Shown here: one piece after another, positions 17,500 to 17,560 of the stretch
Layout: the number at the start of each line of letters is the position of its first letter
Numbering within the stretch: the first letter of the stretch is position 1
NCBI GenBank assembly: GCA_003024985.2
Contig: PXIH01S0000027.1
Reading direction: 5' to 3' (one strand)
DNA length: 17,560 bases
Source of the DNA: Euperipatoides rowelli
Taxonomy: Eukaryota; Onychophora; Udeonychophora; Euonychophora; Peripatopsidae
The notes under the pieces: model-generated
What the model was told of the DNA's origin: nothing
Databases searched by the model: none
The model's input: only the letters and a program-made list of their open reading frames with translations
Translations under genes and position numbers: made by a program

Positions 17500-17560
17500 C
17501 AGAGCCGGATTAACCTTTTGTGGGGTCCTAGAAAAATGTATTTTGGGGGTCCTTTACCAG
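17500..17560. mobile_element. hAT-like transposon terminus cut by the window edge
   Basis: CAGAGCCGGATTAACC at 17500-17515, followed by TTTTGTGGGGTCCTA, resembles the CAGRGCCGGATTWA ends found on hAT-type elements in many animal genomes. The rest of the element lies outside the window, so neither the partner end nor the target duplication can be checked. The left flank to match would be TTTTAGAA (17492-17499). Confidence 0.5.

Noticed and set aside
1-17560. tRNA genes, tRNA-derived SINE boxes and CRISPR-like arrays.
   Set aside because: No GGTTCRANYCC B-box with a matching A-box and no regularly spaced identical repeats were seen on either strand.

Overview
This looks like non-coding nuclear DNA from an animal, most likely an AT-rich arthropod or other invertebrate. 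The signs are long gene-free AT-rich stretches, homopolymer and microsatellite runs, spliced-exon signals, and decayed LINE, copia and DNA-transposon remnants. No bacterial operon structure, tRNA, rRNA or CRISPR array was found. The species cannot be fixed from the sequence. The words TAGCCTA and TAGGCTA recur so often that they look like a genome-specific signature.

The only host protein-coding sequence I can support is one short exon on the minus strand near the right end (16961-17054). It encodes the first zinc-binding half of a LIM domain that best resembles LIM domain kinase 1 (LIMK1), and it has a consensus splice donor. Transcription would run leftward, so much of 1-16960 could be intron of this gene, but no further exon was recognised by eye.

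Everything else is mobile or repetitive DNA. From left to right: a hAT-like terminus (148-228); a 491-bp element with about 95-bp inverted ends (624-1114); one copy of a dispersed repeat (3535-3716); a 362-bp non-autonomous hAT element with a perfect 8-bp target duplication (4681-5042); a broken LINE with reverse transcriptase and C-terminal zinc-knuckle remnants (about 5110-7420), carrying two fold-back duplications; a 565-bp TA-flanked inverted-repeat element (7811-8375) that encloses a fragment of a trihelix/Myb-SANT-like DNA-binding domain; a second, less decayed copy of the dispersed repeat (11297-11480); a long pyrimidine-rich simple repeat (11515-12110); a third fold-back duplication (12937-13002); an about 80-bp direct repeat (14571-14764); a 243-bp inverted-repeat element with a perfect 8-bp target duplication (15176-15418); a Ty1/copia RNase H fragment on the minus strand (15546-15737); the LIMK exon; and the start of another hAT-like element cut by the window edge (17500-17560).

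These genes do not work together as a system. The window is a record of transposon insertion and decay around, or inside, a kinase gene. The most distinctive observations are the DNA-binding-domain fragment inside the 565-bp element, the undescribed-looking 243-bp element, the three near-perfect short-loop inverted duplications, and the CpG-to-TpG decay between the two dispersed repeat copies.
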